Part shown: piece by piece, positions 52,417-60,044 of the stretch | How the letters are laid out: each line of letters starts with the position of its first letter | How positions within the stretch are numbered: position 1 is the first letter of the stretch | From: Nocardioides gansuensis | GTDB lineage: Bacteria; Actinomycetota; Actinomycetes; Propionibacteriales; Nocardioidaceae | DNA length: 64,000 nucleotides | Assembly (NCBI RefSeq): GCF_003076135.1 | Contig: NZ_QDGZ01000008.1 | Coordinates: 124,001-188,000 of the forward strand | Direction: 5' to 3' | The notes under the pieces: generated by a model | The model's input: only the letters and a program-made list of their open reading frames with translations | The model's database searches: none | Told to the model about the DNA's origin: nothing | Program-made: the position numbers and the translations under genes

Positions 52417-52467
52417 CTCAAGGCGGTAGCGCCGGTTCGAATCCGGTCGGGGGTACAAGGCGAAGAA
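52417..52467 (+). repeat. Right attachment-site repeat (detached tRNA-Glu 3' half)
   Basis: Identical over 51 bp to 33487-33537. It holds the 3' 39 nt of tRNA-Glu without a 5' half, so it cannot make a tRNA. The small membrane protein gene ends 6 bp further on. Confidence 0.93.
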
Positions 52468-52472
52468 GGTGC

Positions 52473-52640
52473 TCAGGAGGGCTTGCCGATCAAGGGTGAG
52501 TAGCGGTAGCCCAGCTCGTCGTGCGGCTGATGCCGGAGTGAGGGGCCGGCGAAGGTGTCGCGTCGGACGAACCGGACCAGCGTGAGCAGTCCGGCGAGGA
52601 TCAGGATGGCGCCGAGTGCGGCGACCAGGGTCTCGGTCAT
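52473..52640 (-). CDS. Small single-span membrane protein, 55 residues
   Basis: MTETLVAALGAILILAGLLT is one transmembrane helix, followed by a basic cytoplasmic segment (VRFVRRDTF) and a polar tail ending LIGKPS. Codon third positions are GC-rich. The ATG at 52640 is chosen because the upstream extension is not protein-like. A TetR-type palindrome lies 67-84 bp upstream, the same motif that precedes the 73-residue membrane protein at 58208, which suggests co-regulation with that flavoprotein operon. Function unknown. Confidence 0.65.
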   Translation of the reverse strand: MTETLVAALGAILILAGLLTLVRFVRRDTFAGPSLRHQPHDELGYRYSPLIGKPS

Positions 52641-52706
52641 GGTGGGAGTCCTCTCGGGGTTGGGCCGCTGCCACGAGCCGGGCAGGAAGGCAGCCGCATT
52701 AATCAC

Positions 52707-52724
52707 AACGCTGCACGTAGCGTT
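52707..52724. promoter_or_regulatory. Second copy of the TetR operator (AACGCT-N6-AGCGTT)
   Basis: A perfect 6+6 inverted repeat upstream of the 55-residue membrane protein gene, flanked by AT-rich sequence. It shares the core CGCTRC-NN-GTAGCG with the site at 58243-58256. Confidence 0.6.
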
Positions 52725-52772
52725 TTAATTCCTGCGGGGCGCCGGGCGTCAGGAGGAAGGGCGGCTCCCGCG

Positions 52773-52991
52773 TCAGCTGGTGAGCGCGGTCATCCGTCCG
52801 TCCCCGTCTAGCCGGGTCAACAGTGCATCGCCGACTTCGTGGAACTGCCCGAGCTGCTCGGGGGTGGGGCGATCCAGCACGTGACTGGGCACGGTGGCTA
52901 CGTGCCCGGGCGCCGCGGCAACCACCACGTCCCAACCGTCATCGGTGGGTCGGACGTTCGTGGGGAGTGTGGGGAGGCATTCGACCGGCAC
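52773..52991 (-). pseudogene. Truncated MarR-family regulator (C-terminal remnant)
   Basis: The last 45 or so residues (APGHVATVPSHVLDRPTP, HEVGDALLTRLDGDGRMTAL) align block by block with the intact MarR protein at 55417-55908 (AAPAHVANVREHVLDPLT, VEIGDALLERLDPGGRMTAL). The upstream part TNVRPTDDGW still matches TNARLTAEGW, but the winged-helix DNA-binding domain is absent. The remnant lies next to the hydrolase-DUF5519 gene. It may result from deletion after duplication of a regulator-enzyme module. Confidence 0.75.
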
Positions 52992-53062
52992 TGTCCGCTG
53001 TCAGGACAACCTCCCCGGGTAGTGGCCGCCACAGCCTTGGCCGTCCTGGGCCACGCAGCCGG

Positions 53063-54217
53063 TCAGTCGGCGGTGGAGGCGTAGGTGTGGCTGGCTGCGA
53101 CGATGCCGGCGACGGTCTCGAGCTCCCGGGCGTCGCGCGGGCCGAAGACCATGACGAAGCCGGGGGTCAGTCGCGTGCCGGCCCATGGGTGCGGGGCGCC
53201 CCAGGCCTTAGCGACGAGGTCGGCAGCCTGGGCTGGCGGCAGCGCGAGATGGAGCGAGCCGTCGTAGGAGGGGTGCAGGTGCGCGAACTCCGACGCCTCA
53301 GGCACGAGGAAGGCCTGTGTGGGGCCGGCGGGGTCCTCGAGGGTGAGTCCACGGGCGCCGGGGACCGAGATGTGCGACGGGCCGACCCGGGTGCCGGGCA
53401 GTGCGCTGATCCGGGCCAACAGCTCTTCCTGCAGCGCGGCGGGCGCGTTCTGGGATTGCTGCTGTTGAGGGATCGTCCAGGTGACGTCGGGTCGCGTCCC
53501 GGCACGCTCGTGCAGGCGGCCGCCGGGCAGGGTCGGCCACGTCGCGTCGGCTGGCGCCTCGACGGGGGCGGGGCCGGATGCGGAGAGGTGGTGGATTCGG
53601 GTGGCGATCCACTGGCTCAGCCGGTGGGCCGTCGCGGCGGTGATCTGGTGGCCGCCGGGGTCGCGGTGGGCGATGGTCGGTGCGCCCGACTCGTCGAGCA
53701 GGTAGCGCCAGGTGCGGTCGAGCAGCTCCCGCGGAATCACGTGGTCGGCGTCGCCCTGGGCAACCAGGACAGGCAGGTGGGCAAGTCGGCCGGTCTCGAC
53801 CGGGACGCCGGCGTCAAAGGGGAGGGTGCCGTAGAGGATCGCGGCACCGGCGTAGCGACTCGGGTCGGCCAGGACGAGGCCGCCGGCGAAGGCGGCGCCG
53901 CCGCTGAACCCGACAAGCAGCACCGGACGCCCCGTGGGGGCGACTTCGTCCAGCCAGGTGCGGAACCAGGCCATCGTCGCGGCGAGGGACTCAGTGAGGG
54001 GGCGGCCGACGCCGCGGTTGGCGAACCAGGCGAAGCCGCCGCCCTCTGCGATGGGCGCCCGGACGGCGGCGTACGCCGGGGCGGCCGGCAGGTGGGGTGC
54101 GAGGGAGATGATCTCCTGCTCGTGCGAGCCGCGTCCGTGCAGCAGGACGACGAGCGGCGCGGTCGGGTCGGTGCTGCCGTAGGTCGCGACGACTGGTGGG
54201 GCGAAGGTGGTGCTCAT
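53063..54217 (-). CDS. Alpha/beta-hydrolase fused to a DUF5519 (luciferase-like) domain
   Basis: 384 residues in two parts. Residues 1-210 are a phospholipase/carboxylesterase-type hydrolase: oxyanion block LLHGRGSHEQE, nucleophile GFSGGAAFA, Asp in QGDADHVIP and His in DPGGHQI. Residues 225-384 are a DUF5519 domain with EFAHLHPSYDGSLHLALPP, WGAPHPWAGT and PGFVMVFGPRDARELE. Each usually occurs as a separate protein. The start at 54217 overlaps the VOC gene by 4 nt. The joint reaction is unknown; esterase cleavage plus binding of a hydrophobic ligand is a guess. Confidence 0.8.
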   Translation of the reverse strand: MSTTFAPPVVATYGSTDPTAPLVVLLHGRGSHEQEIISLAPHLPAAPAYAAVRAPIAEGGGFAWFANRGVGRPLTESLAATMAWFRTWLDEVAPTGRPVLLVGFSGGAAFAGGLVLADPSRYAGAAILYGTLPFDAGVPVETGRLAHLPVLVAQGDADHVIPRELLDRTWRYLLDESGAPTIAHRDPGGHQITAATAHRLSQWIATRIHHLSASGPAPVEAPADATWPTLPGGRLHERAGTRPDVTWTIPQQQQSQNAPAALQEELLARISALPGTRVGPSHISVPGARGLTLEDPAGPTQAFLVPEASEFAHLHPSYDGSLHLALPPAQAADLVAKAWGAPHPWAGTRLTPGFVMVFGPRDARELETVAGIVAASHTYASTAD

Positions 54218-54723
54218 GGGGCGGCGTCCTGGTTGAGGTCGGCGGCGGTCCGGACGCCGGACCACCGGGTCACGTCGGCAGCCAGGTCGAGTCGGCTCAC
54301 CGGCGCGGCGTTCTCGAACTCGCCCCAGCTCGCGCGGGGCAGCATCCACATCACCTCGAACTCGTTGCCGTCCGGGTCGGCGCCGTAGATGCTCTTCGTG
54401 GCGCCGTGGCTGGACTCCCCGGTGAAGGCGCCGAGCTCGGCCAGCGTGATCCGTGCCTGCTCGAGCTCGTCGATGGTGTCGACCTGCCAGGCCAGGTGGT
54501 AGAGCCCGAGCGAGCCCCGCGGTCGGGGCGGCTGGGGGCCGACACCGAACAGGCCGAGGTCGTGGTGGTTGCCCGAGCGGGGGAGCCGCAGGAATGCGGC
54601 GTTGGCGCGCGGCTCCCGCGCCATGACCGTCATGCCGAAGGCCTTCTGGTAGAGCGCGATGCTGCGCTCCAGGTCCGCCACGAACAGGACGGCGTGGTTG
54701 AGGCGGACGGCGTTGATGGTCAT
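54214..54723 (-). CDS. VOC family ring-cleavage dioxygenase-like protein
   Basis: 169 residues with two VOC half-modules: LNHAVLFVADLERSIALYQKAFGM and GLYHLAWQVDTIDELEQA. Metal-ligand candidates are His in LNHAV, His in YHLAW and Glu in NEFEVMW. It resembles catechol-2,3-dioxygenase-type proteins of small size. It forms a pair with the hydrolase fusion downstream (4-nt overlap), which hints at a short catabolic or detoxification path. Confidence 0.83.
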   Translation of the reverse strand: MTINAVRLNHAVLFVADLERSIALYQKAFGMTVMAREPRANAAFLRLPRSGNHHDLGLFGVGPQPPRPRGSLGLYHLAWQVDTIDELEQARITLAELGAFTGESSHGATKSIYGADPDGNEFEVMWMLPRASWGEFENAAPVSRLDLAADVTRWSGVRTAADLNQDAAP

Positions 54724-54751
54724 GGGGGTTTGCTCTCCTGGGTGTTGGTGG

Positions 54752-55327
54752 TCAGGCGATGACGCCGAAGCCGCCGGTCCAGGCGACCTTCTCGGCGGCG
54801 GCGAGGGTGATCTGGAGGAAGCCGAGCGCCTCGAGCTCGCTGGCCCGCCTGAGGTCGCCCGCGTCGATGGCCTTCAGGCCGCCGGAGGTCACCACGTCGG
54901 CGAGGGTGGCCTTGGCATCGGCGTCGTCGCCGGCGATGAGCACGGTGGTGGGGAGGTCACCGACCTGGCCGGAGGCGAGCGTCGCGGCGAAGGTCGTGTT
55001 GAACCCCTTCAGGACGCGGGAGTCCGGGAGTGCCGCGGCGATCTCCGCGGTTGCCGAGCTGTCGGCCGGCACGGTGAGGGAGTCGAAGGTCTCGAAGTTC
55101 ACCGGGTTGGTGATGTCGACGACGATCTTGCCGGCCAGGCTCGCGCCGCGCTCGGCGAGGACGGTCCCGACGGCGGGGTAGGGCACGGCGAGGACGACGA
55201 TGTCGCCGGTGGCCGCGGTCGCGGCGTCGGCCGCGCCGAGGAGCTGGACGGTGTGCCCGCCGCGCCCTGCCACGGCGGCGATCGCCTGTCCCATGTTGCC
55301 GGTGCCGATGATGCTGAGGTGTGCCAT
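54752..55327 (-). CDS. NADPH-dependent F420 reductase-like Rossmann protein
   Basis: 191 residues with the dinucleotide motif IIGTGNMGQA at the N-terminus and DIVVLAVPYPAVGTVL and VVDITNPVNFETF further on, the pattern of the F420H2:NADP oxidoreductase family. Many bacterial members lack proven F420 activity and are called NADP oxidoreductase coenzyme F420-dependent. It is divergent from the MarR gene with two identical-type operators between, so MarR-controlled expression is likely. Confidence 0.83.
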   Translation of the reverse strand: MAHLSIIGTGNMGQAIAAVAGRGGHTVQLLGAADAATAATGDIVVLAVPYPAVGTVLAERGASLAGKIVVDITNPVNFETFDSLTVPADSSATAEIAAALPDSRVLKGFNTTFAATLASGQVGDLPTTVLIAGDDADAKATLADVVTSGGLKAIDAGDLRRASELEALGFLQITLAAAEKVAWTGGFGVIA

Positions 55328-55347
55328 GTCGAGCTCCTTGTAATGTT

Positions 55348-55398
55348 TGGTTGTTGCTTCAACTAAAGACTAGCCCAGAATAGTTGTAGCGTCAACTA
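55348..55398. promoter_or_regulatory. Two MarR operators between the F420-reductase-like and MarR genes
   Basis: TGGTTGTTGCTTCAACTA (55348-55365) and TAGTTGTAGCGTCAACTA (55381-55398) share the pattern TRGTTG-N6-CAACTA, 33 bp start to start. One would cover each divergent promoter. Confidence 0.75.
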
Positions 55399-55416
55399 TT
55401 GGCGTAGGATGAGGCC

Positions 55417-55908
55417 ATGGATGCCTCCTGGCTCGACGCAGATGAGATGGCCGCCTGGCTGCGGCTGGTCGCGATCACGGAGCTCCTGCCCGGCGTGCTG
55501 GACTCGCAGCTGCGACGCGACGCCGGGTTGAGCCACTACGAGTACTTCGTGCTCGCGATGCTCTCGGAGGCACCGGAGCGGACCCTGCGGATGACCTCGC
55601 TCGCCCAGCGGACCAACGCGACGCTCGCCAGGCTCTCCCACGTCGTACGACGGCTGGAGGAGCGTGGGCTGGTGGAGCGCTATCCGTGTCCGGAGGATGC
55701 GCGCGCCACTAACGCCCGACTCACTGCAGAGGGGTGGTCGCTCGTCGAGAGCGCGGCGCCGGCACATGTCGCCAACGTCCGGGAGCACGTGCTGGACCCG
55801 CTCACCAGCCAGCAGGTGCATCAGCTGGTCGAGATCGGCGACGCCCTGCTCGAGCGCCTGGACCCCGGCGGGCGGATGACAGCCCTCTACCGCCGCGAAG
55901 CCAGGTAG
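55417..55908 (+). CDS. MarR family transcriptional regulator
   Basis: 163 residues with a winged helix: LRRDAGLSHYEYFVLAMLSEAP, MTSLAQRTNATLARLSHVVRRLEERGLVER (recognition helix and wing) and the dimerisation helices at both ends. The intact homologue of the remnant at 52773. Starts at the ATG at 55417, 18 bp after its probable operator, so it should repress itself and the divergent reductase until a phenolic or oxidant-type ligand binds. Confidence 0.9.
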   Translation: MDASWLDADEMAAWLRLVAITELLPGVLDSQLRRDAGLSHYEYFVLAMLSEAPERTLRMTSLAQRTNATLARLSHVVRRLEERGLVERYPCPEDARATNARLTAEGWSLVESAAPAHVANVREHVLDPLTSQQVHQLVEIGDALLERLDPGGRMTALYRREAR

Positions 55909-56125
55909 GCGCCGCCGCGGCCGGTCAGCTGGTCGGCCGGCCGAGCCCCGCACCCATGTCGCCGAGGATGTCGAGCAAAGTGAGCTGGTTGACGAACTGG
56001 CGCACCGCTGGCGTCGGTGGGTGTGCTCGCGCTCGCCGGCGGCCACGGGATCGACGCGGGGTCGGTCCTGGGACGTGGTGACCCGTCGACCGCCGCTCAA
56101 CGGTCGAGGGTCACCGCCGAGAAGC

Positions 56126-58000
56126 TCAATCCCGGTCCTGGCGCCGGGCTGCTGCCAGTCCCGCCAGGTAGCCGAAGACCAGTCCGAGCGAGATCGTGCC
56201 TCCGGCGCCTCCGTAGAACCCCTTCGTGGGGGCGCCACCTGCGTTGCCGGCGGCGTACAGGCCGGGAATGACGTTGCCCTCGGTGTCCAGTGCGCGTCCG
56301 AGGGCGTCGGTTCTCGGGCCACCCACGGTGCCGAGCGCGCTGGCTTCGACCTTGAGTGCGTAGTACGGCGCGGTGGTGATCGGCGCCAGCACGCTCGACC
56401 TCGGGCTCCTCAGCATGGGTCGGATGATCTTGGCCAGGGGACCGACCACGATGGAACGCACGCGGTCGGGGTCATTTCTCTTCGCAACCCGCCCCGCGAG
56501 CTTGCTCACGAGTGGACCGATGGCGGCGGCGATACGCATCCGGGCCTTGGCGGTGGCGGCCGGGAAGCGGGCGTCGGGTGAGTACTTGCCCAGCCGTGGA
56601 TAGAAGGCGCCGAAGTAGCGGTCGAACATCGTGTCGCCGCGGTGGAACTGTGGGTCGCGTGCGCGTGCGGCCTCGGGGTTGAACCGGTCGACGGTGCGGA
56701 GCAGCCCGGCCTCGTCGACGCCGATCTCGGCTGCCAGCTCTGACAGCGTGTCCGCGCGGTGGAGATAGTCGGGCACCGGCCCGCCGGGTGGGGTGCCGAA
56801 GATCCCGAACTTCGTCCAGTAGTGGTGGTCGAAGACCAGCCACGCGGTGGCGTTCGGCATGGTGCCGGTCTCCGGGTCGACCTCGCGCATGATCTTGCCG
56901 AACTGGTCGTAGGCGAGCGCTTCGTTCGCGAAGCGCTCACCCTGGCTGTTCACCATGATGCTGTGCGGCAGTGCTCGCTCGCCCAGGAAGACGCGACTGA
57001 GCGGGCGGCCCTCCAGCTCTTCGCCGGGCAACTGGACCCCGGGCATCCACCAGGCGTCCTCCATGCCGGTCAGGTCAGCGCCGACCTCGTCGGCCAGTTG
57101 CACGGCGATGCCGTCATGGCCTTCGGGAGAGACCTGTGCGCCGAAGGGCGCGCCGAGGTAGGTCGTGGTGACCTCGGCCGAGCTCTCGAACCCGCCGCTG
57201 GCGAGCAGGACACCCTTCGTGGCGCGCACTGTGTGCTCGACGCCATCAGCCTGTACGACGATGCCGCGCACTCCCGACTCGTCGATGAGGAGTCGGGTTG
57301 CGGGGGTCTCGACACGTACGTCGACGCCGTTGCGCAGGCCAGCTTCGAGCAGGGCTCCGACCAGGGCCGGGCCGGCGAGCCAGACGTCGTCGATGCCGAT
57401 TCCACCCAGCAACCAGAAGGGGAGTGGGTTCTTGGCCATGCCCGTCGTCAGGGCGGGCCGGACGAACTTCGCGGCATCTCCGAGTCCCTTGGGGGAGTAC
57501 GGACCCGGGAACAGGGCCCGACCGACGGACGCGCCGTCGATGTCGGAGCGGTAGTCCGGCCAGATCGTCGGGATCCACCCGAAGGAGGTGTGCTCTTCGA
57601 TGAACCTGGCGACGTGAGGTCCGGTGTCGAGGAACTTCTCCACCAGGTCGTGGTCGAGGATCTGGTCGCGTCCTTCGCCGTAGATGTAGCGCCGAGCCTG
57701 GTCCAGGTCGTCCTTCACGCCTAGGTCCTTGGTCGAGAAGCCGTGGTTGGGGATCCAGGCGGCACCCGCTGAGATCCCGGTGGCGCCGCCGACGATCTCG
57801 CGGGATTCCACGACGAGGACTCGTGCGCCCTCCTTGGCGGCGGTGAGTGCCGCCATCAGGCCTGCCCCGCCGGATCCGACGATGGCCACGTCCACCTCGT
57901 CCGGGATGCCCTCGTGGGAGACGTTCCCGATTGAGCCACGGCGCTGAGTCGAACCGATGGCCATGATGTCCGCGTTGCGTTCTTGGTTAGCGGTGGGCAT
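56126..58000 (-). CDS. FAD-dependent dehydrogenase of the 3-ketosteroid-dehydrogenase/fumarate-reductase family
   Basis: 624 residues. The FAD dinucleotide motif VAIVGSGGAGLMAALTAAKEGARVLVVE is near residue 40, and GGATGISAGAAWIP follows as in KstD-like enzymes. The C-terminal block GLYAAGNAGGAPTKGFYGGAGGTISLGLVFGY is the second FAD motif. ITTAPYYALKVEASALGTVGG is the substrate-proximal region found in 3-ketosteroid-delta1 and delta4-(5-alpha) dehydrogenases. The upstream blocks alone do not fix the substrate. The start is placed at 58000 with AGGAGG upstream. It overlaps the 73-residue membrane gene by 14 nt. Under the TetR regulator opposite. Confidence 0.85.
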   Translation of the reverse strand: MPTANQERNADIMAIGSTQRRGSIGNVSHEGIPDEVDVAIVGSGGAGLMAALTAAKEGARVLVVESREIVGGATGISAGAAWIPNHGFSTKDLGVKDDLDQARRYIYGEGRDQILDHDLVEKFLDTGPHVARFIEEHTSFGWIPTIWPDYRSDIDGASVGRALFPGPYSPKGLGDAAKFVRPALTTGMAKNPLPFWLLGGIGIDDVWLAGPALVGALLEAGLRNGVDVRVETPATRLLIDESGVRGIVVQADGVEHTVRATKGVLLASGGFESSAEVTTTYLGAPFGAQVSPEGHDGIAVQLADEVGADLTGMEDAWWMPGVQLPGEELEGRPLSRVFLGERALPHSIMVNSQGERFANEALAYDQFGKIMREVDPETGTMPNATAWLVFDHHYWTKFGIFGTPPGGPVPDYLHRADTLSELAAEIGVDEAGLLRTVDRFNPEAARARDPQFHRGDTMFDRYFGAFYPRLGKYSPDARFPAATAKARMRIAAAIGPLVSKLAGRVAKRNDPDRVRSIVVGPLAKIIRPMLRSPRSSVLAPITTAPYYALKVEASALGTVGGPRTDALGRALDTEGNVIPGLYAAGNAGGAPTKGFYGGAGGTISLGLVFGYLAGLAAARRQDRD

Positions 58001-58208
58001 TGCTGTTTCCTCCTGAAGTGCTGGTGGCGAGTTCCGTGTTCTGCGCGGTGGACGGGGAGTCGTTCTCGGCATCGGCTCCTAGCCGCGATCCGGCGGCCCG
58101 GTGCCCGATGTGGATGATGTCGGCCGCAAGAAGGGTGCCGACGACCAGAATCGTGAGGATGGCCAGGGCCATCGCGACGAACCCGACGACGTGCTCGGTG
58201 GGTGTCAT
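57987..58208 (-). CDS. Small single-span membrane protein, 73 residues
   Basis: MTPTEHVVGFVAMALAILTI begins a single transmembrane helix, followed by DIIHIGHRAAGSR and a polar Ser/Thr/Asn-rich tail. It is first gene of the flavoprotein operon, overlapping the flavoprotein start by 14 nt, so coupled translation is likely. Like the 55-residue protein at 52473-52640, it sits directly behind a TetR operator copy. It could be a membrane anchor or electron-transfer partner for the dehydrogenase; this is a guess from context. Confidence 0.7.
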   Translation of the reverse strand: MTPTEHVVGFVAMALAILTILVVGTLLAADIIHIGHRAAGSRLGADAENDSPSTAQNTELATSTSGGNSNAHR

Positions 58209-58242
58209 GGGTTGACCTTTCTGTCCGGTGTTAATAACGTAA

Positions 58243-58256
58243 CGCTACGTGTAGCG
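58243..58256. promoter_or_regulatory. TetR operator between the flavoprotein operon and tetR
   Basis: CGCTAC-GT-GTAGCG is a perfect 14-bp inverted repeat in the 76-bp divergent spacer. A related site lies at 52707-52724. Confidence 0.75.
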
Positions 58257-58284
58257 GAAGGTATTCCCAGCGAGAGGTGCTCCC

Positions 58285-58896
58285 ATGCGAACTGGTCAAT
58301 CCCTCGGCGACTCCACCGGTCGCGGTCCCGGACGGCCGCGTCGGGCGGAGACCGACCGGAGGATCCACGAGGCGGCCCTTCGCCTGCTCCGCACCGGGGG
58401 TCCAGCTGCCGTCACGGTTGAAGCGGTGGCGGCCGAGTCCGGGGTGGCCAAGACGACGATCTACCGTCGGTACGCCGATCGTGAGGCCGTGCTCCGCGCG
58501 GCGCTCGAGGTCGCGATCAGCGCGCCCGAGGAACCGTTGGGGAACACGCCACGGGAGAAGATCCGGTGGGCGCTGGACCAGACCTGGCACCAGATGGCCG
58601 AGGTGCTCGGCCGCGGTGGTGTGTCCGCGATCGTGGGGAACACCCAGCCGGGGTTCACCAAGCTGTTCCGCAGCGTGCTGACTCCCTACACCGGAGCCCT
58701 GGTTGACCTGATTCGCGCCGACATGGCCGCAGGCGAGCTACGACGCGACCTGGACCCGGACACGGTGGTCAGCCTGCTGATCGGCGCCTACCTGGGAGAA
58801 CTGGTTCGTCGCGGCCGGGTCGACAAGGGATTCAGCGAGAGGTGTGTGGACCTCATGTGGGTGGCCATGAGCGGCGGGGGTGTCAGCGATCGCTGA
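58285..58896 (+). CDS. TetR/AcrR family transcriptional regulator
   Basis: 203 residues with HTH at about 40-65 (VTVEAVAAESGVAKTTIYRRYADRE) and a TetR_C_11-like helical domain. It begins with an Arg-rich arm (GRGPGRPRRAETDRRI), typical of this subgroup. Divergent from the flavoprotein operon with a perfect palindrome between, so it should repress both; the recurrence of the palindrome at 52.7 kb adds a distant target. The ligand is probably the dehydrogenase substrate or product. Confidence 0.88.
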   Translation: MRTGQSLGDSTGRGPGRPRRAETDRRIHEAALRLLRTGGPAAVTVEAVAAESGVAKTTIYRRYADREAVLRAALEVAISAPEEPLGNTPREKIRWALDQTWHQMAEVLGRGGVSAIVGNTQPGFTKLFRSVLTPYTGALVDLIRADMAAGELRRDLDPDTVVSLLIGAYLGELVRRGRVDKGFSERCVDLMWVAMSGGGVSDR

Positions 58897-59018
58897 CGCG
58901 ATCCCGTCCCGCTCAGGTGCGTTCCAATCCCGCAGGGACTCGAGAACCTCCCGTTGGAGAGGCTGCTGCCGCCTCGACTTCCCACGGCCCGAGGTCTGCC
59001 GGACGGGTCGCCAGTCGC

Positions 59019-59882
59019 TCAGATGTTGCTGTCGATCGCCTGCATGCCCTCGGGGAAATCGGCGGCCGACCCTGACTGATCGATGCCGGTCGTGTCGCAC
59101 CTCAGGCCCAACGTGTAGGCCGCCATGGAGATCGAGCCAGCCGCGTGGCCCTCGACAAGTTGGTCAAGGGGTTCGCCGTCGGCAAGGCCGGCGATGTACA
59201 GCAAGGGGAGGTAGTGGTCGGGGGTCGGCACGGCTCTCGCAAAGTCCGGATGGCCGTCGAGCGTTGCTACCTCGTGGGGCGAGCTCTCCAGGGTCTCTCG
59301 CGCGACGTCATCGAACCGGAGGGCCCAGTCGTAGCCACTGTCGGGTTGCCGGTAGTCGACCGCACGAAGGTTGTGCACGACGTTTCCGCTGCCGACGATC
59401 AGGATGCCCTCGTCTCGTAGGGGTGCAAGCTTGCGTCCCAGCTCCAGATGGTGTTCGAAGTCCTTGAACGCGTTGAGCGAGAGCTGGACAACCGGAATTT
59501 GCGCGTCGGGGAAAGCGTGCAGCAGCACCGACCAGGTGCCGTGGTCGATGCCCCAACTGTCGATGTCCTGTCCCACCCAGGTGGGCTTGCAGACGTCTGC
59601 CACTTGCTCGGCGAGCTCCGGCGAGCCGGGCGCGGAGTACTGGATGTCGAACAGCTCCTGCGGGAAGCCGTAGAAGTCGTGGATCGTGCGCGGCCGCGGC
59701 ATCGCTGTGACGGCGGTCGCATTCGTATACCAGTGCGCCGAGACCACCAAGATGGCGCGGGGCCGCGGAACCGACTCTCCGAAGGTCCGCCACGCCTCCG
59801 TGTAGCGGTTGCGGGTCAGGGCGTTCATCGGGTTGCCATGACCAAGGAACGCAGCTGGCATCCTGTTTTCGGTCACGGCCAC
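59019..59882 (-). CDS. Extradiol ring-cleavage dioxygenase, DOPA 4,5-dioxygenase type (YgiD/LigB fold)
   Basis: 287 residues with the class III extradiol dioxygenase pattern: metal ligands in AAFLGHGNPMNAL, VSAHWYTNAT and the conserved GIDHGTWSVLLHAFPDAQIPVVQLS block, and VVHNLR. Typical length for the plant/bacterial DODA family. It opens catechol-type rings using Fe(II) or Zn(II); the natural bacterial substrate is not known. It is not overlapping any neighbour. It could belong with the adjacent flavoprotein and VOC genes in aromatic or steroid catabolism. No gene is seen in 59883-60044. Confidence 0.87.
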   Translation of the reverse strand: MAVTENRMPAAFLGHGNPMNALTRNRYTEAWRTFGESVPRPRAILVVSAHWYTNATAVTAMPRPRTIHDFYGFPQELFDIQYSAPGSPELAEQVADVCKPTWVGQDIDSWGIDHGTWSVLLHAFPDAQIPVVQLSLNAFKDFEHHLELGRKLAPLRDEGILIVGSGNVVHNLRAVDYRQPDSGYDWALRFDDVARETLESSPHEVATLDGHPDFARAVPTPDHYLPLLYIAGLADGEPLDQLVEGHAAGSISMAAYTLGLRCDTTGIDQSGSAADFPEGMQAIDSNI

Positions 59883-60044
59883 CTCCCGATCGGGTCGAAA
59901 CCCTCCACGAGCGACGATACGTCAAGCAAAGGTCGAGTCCGGGACAACGTGAGGGCGCGAGCGTAGTCGCGGCCGGCGAGGTGTCGACGGCCCCGAGCCG
60001 CGCCCGCCCAAGATCGGGTCGACTCAGGTAAACGGTCACTCGAG

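Larger units (their letters stand above)
33487..52467. mobile_element. Genomic island integrated at tRNA-Glu, without visible integrase
   Basis: A 51-bp perfect direct repeat bounds about 18.9 kb. The left copy is the 3' half of the intact tRNA-Glu plus 12 bp, the right copy the same sequence detached from any tRNA. This is the footprint left when a tyrosine recombinase integrates into a tRNA 3' end. The cargo is six exported glycoside hydrolases and a small HTH protein. No integrase, excisionase, plasmid or phage gene is recognisable inside, so the element looks immobile or depends on an integrase elsewhere. The 0.5 kb non-coding stretches at both ends are where such genes may have decayed. 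Confidence 0.75.

Noticed and set aside
55926..56010. Minus-strand fragment AVRQFVNQLTLLDILGDMG that could be a gene remnant
   Set aside because: It is protein-like but under 30 residues, with no continuation upstream in the same or shifted frames. Left unannotated.
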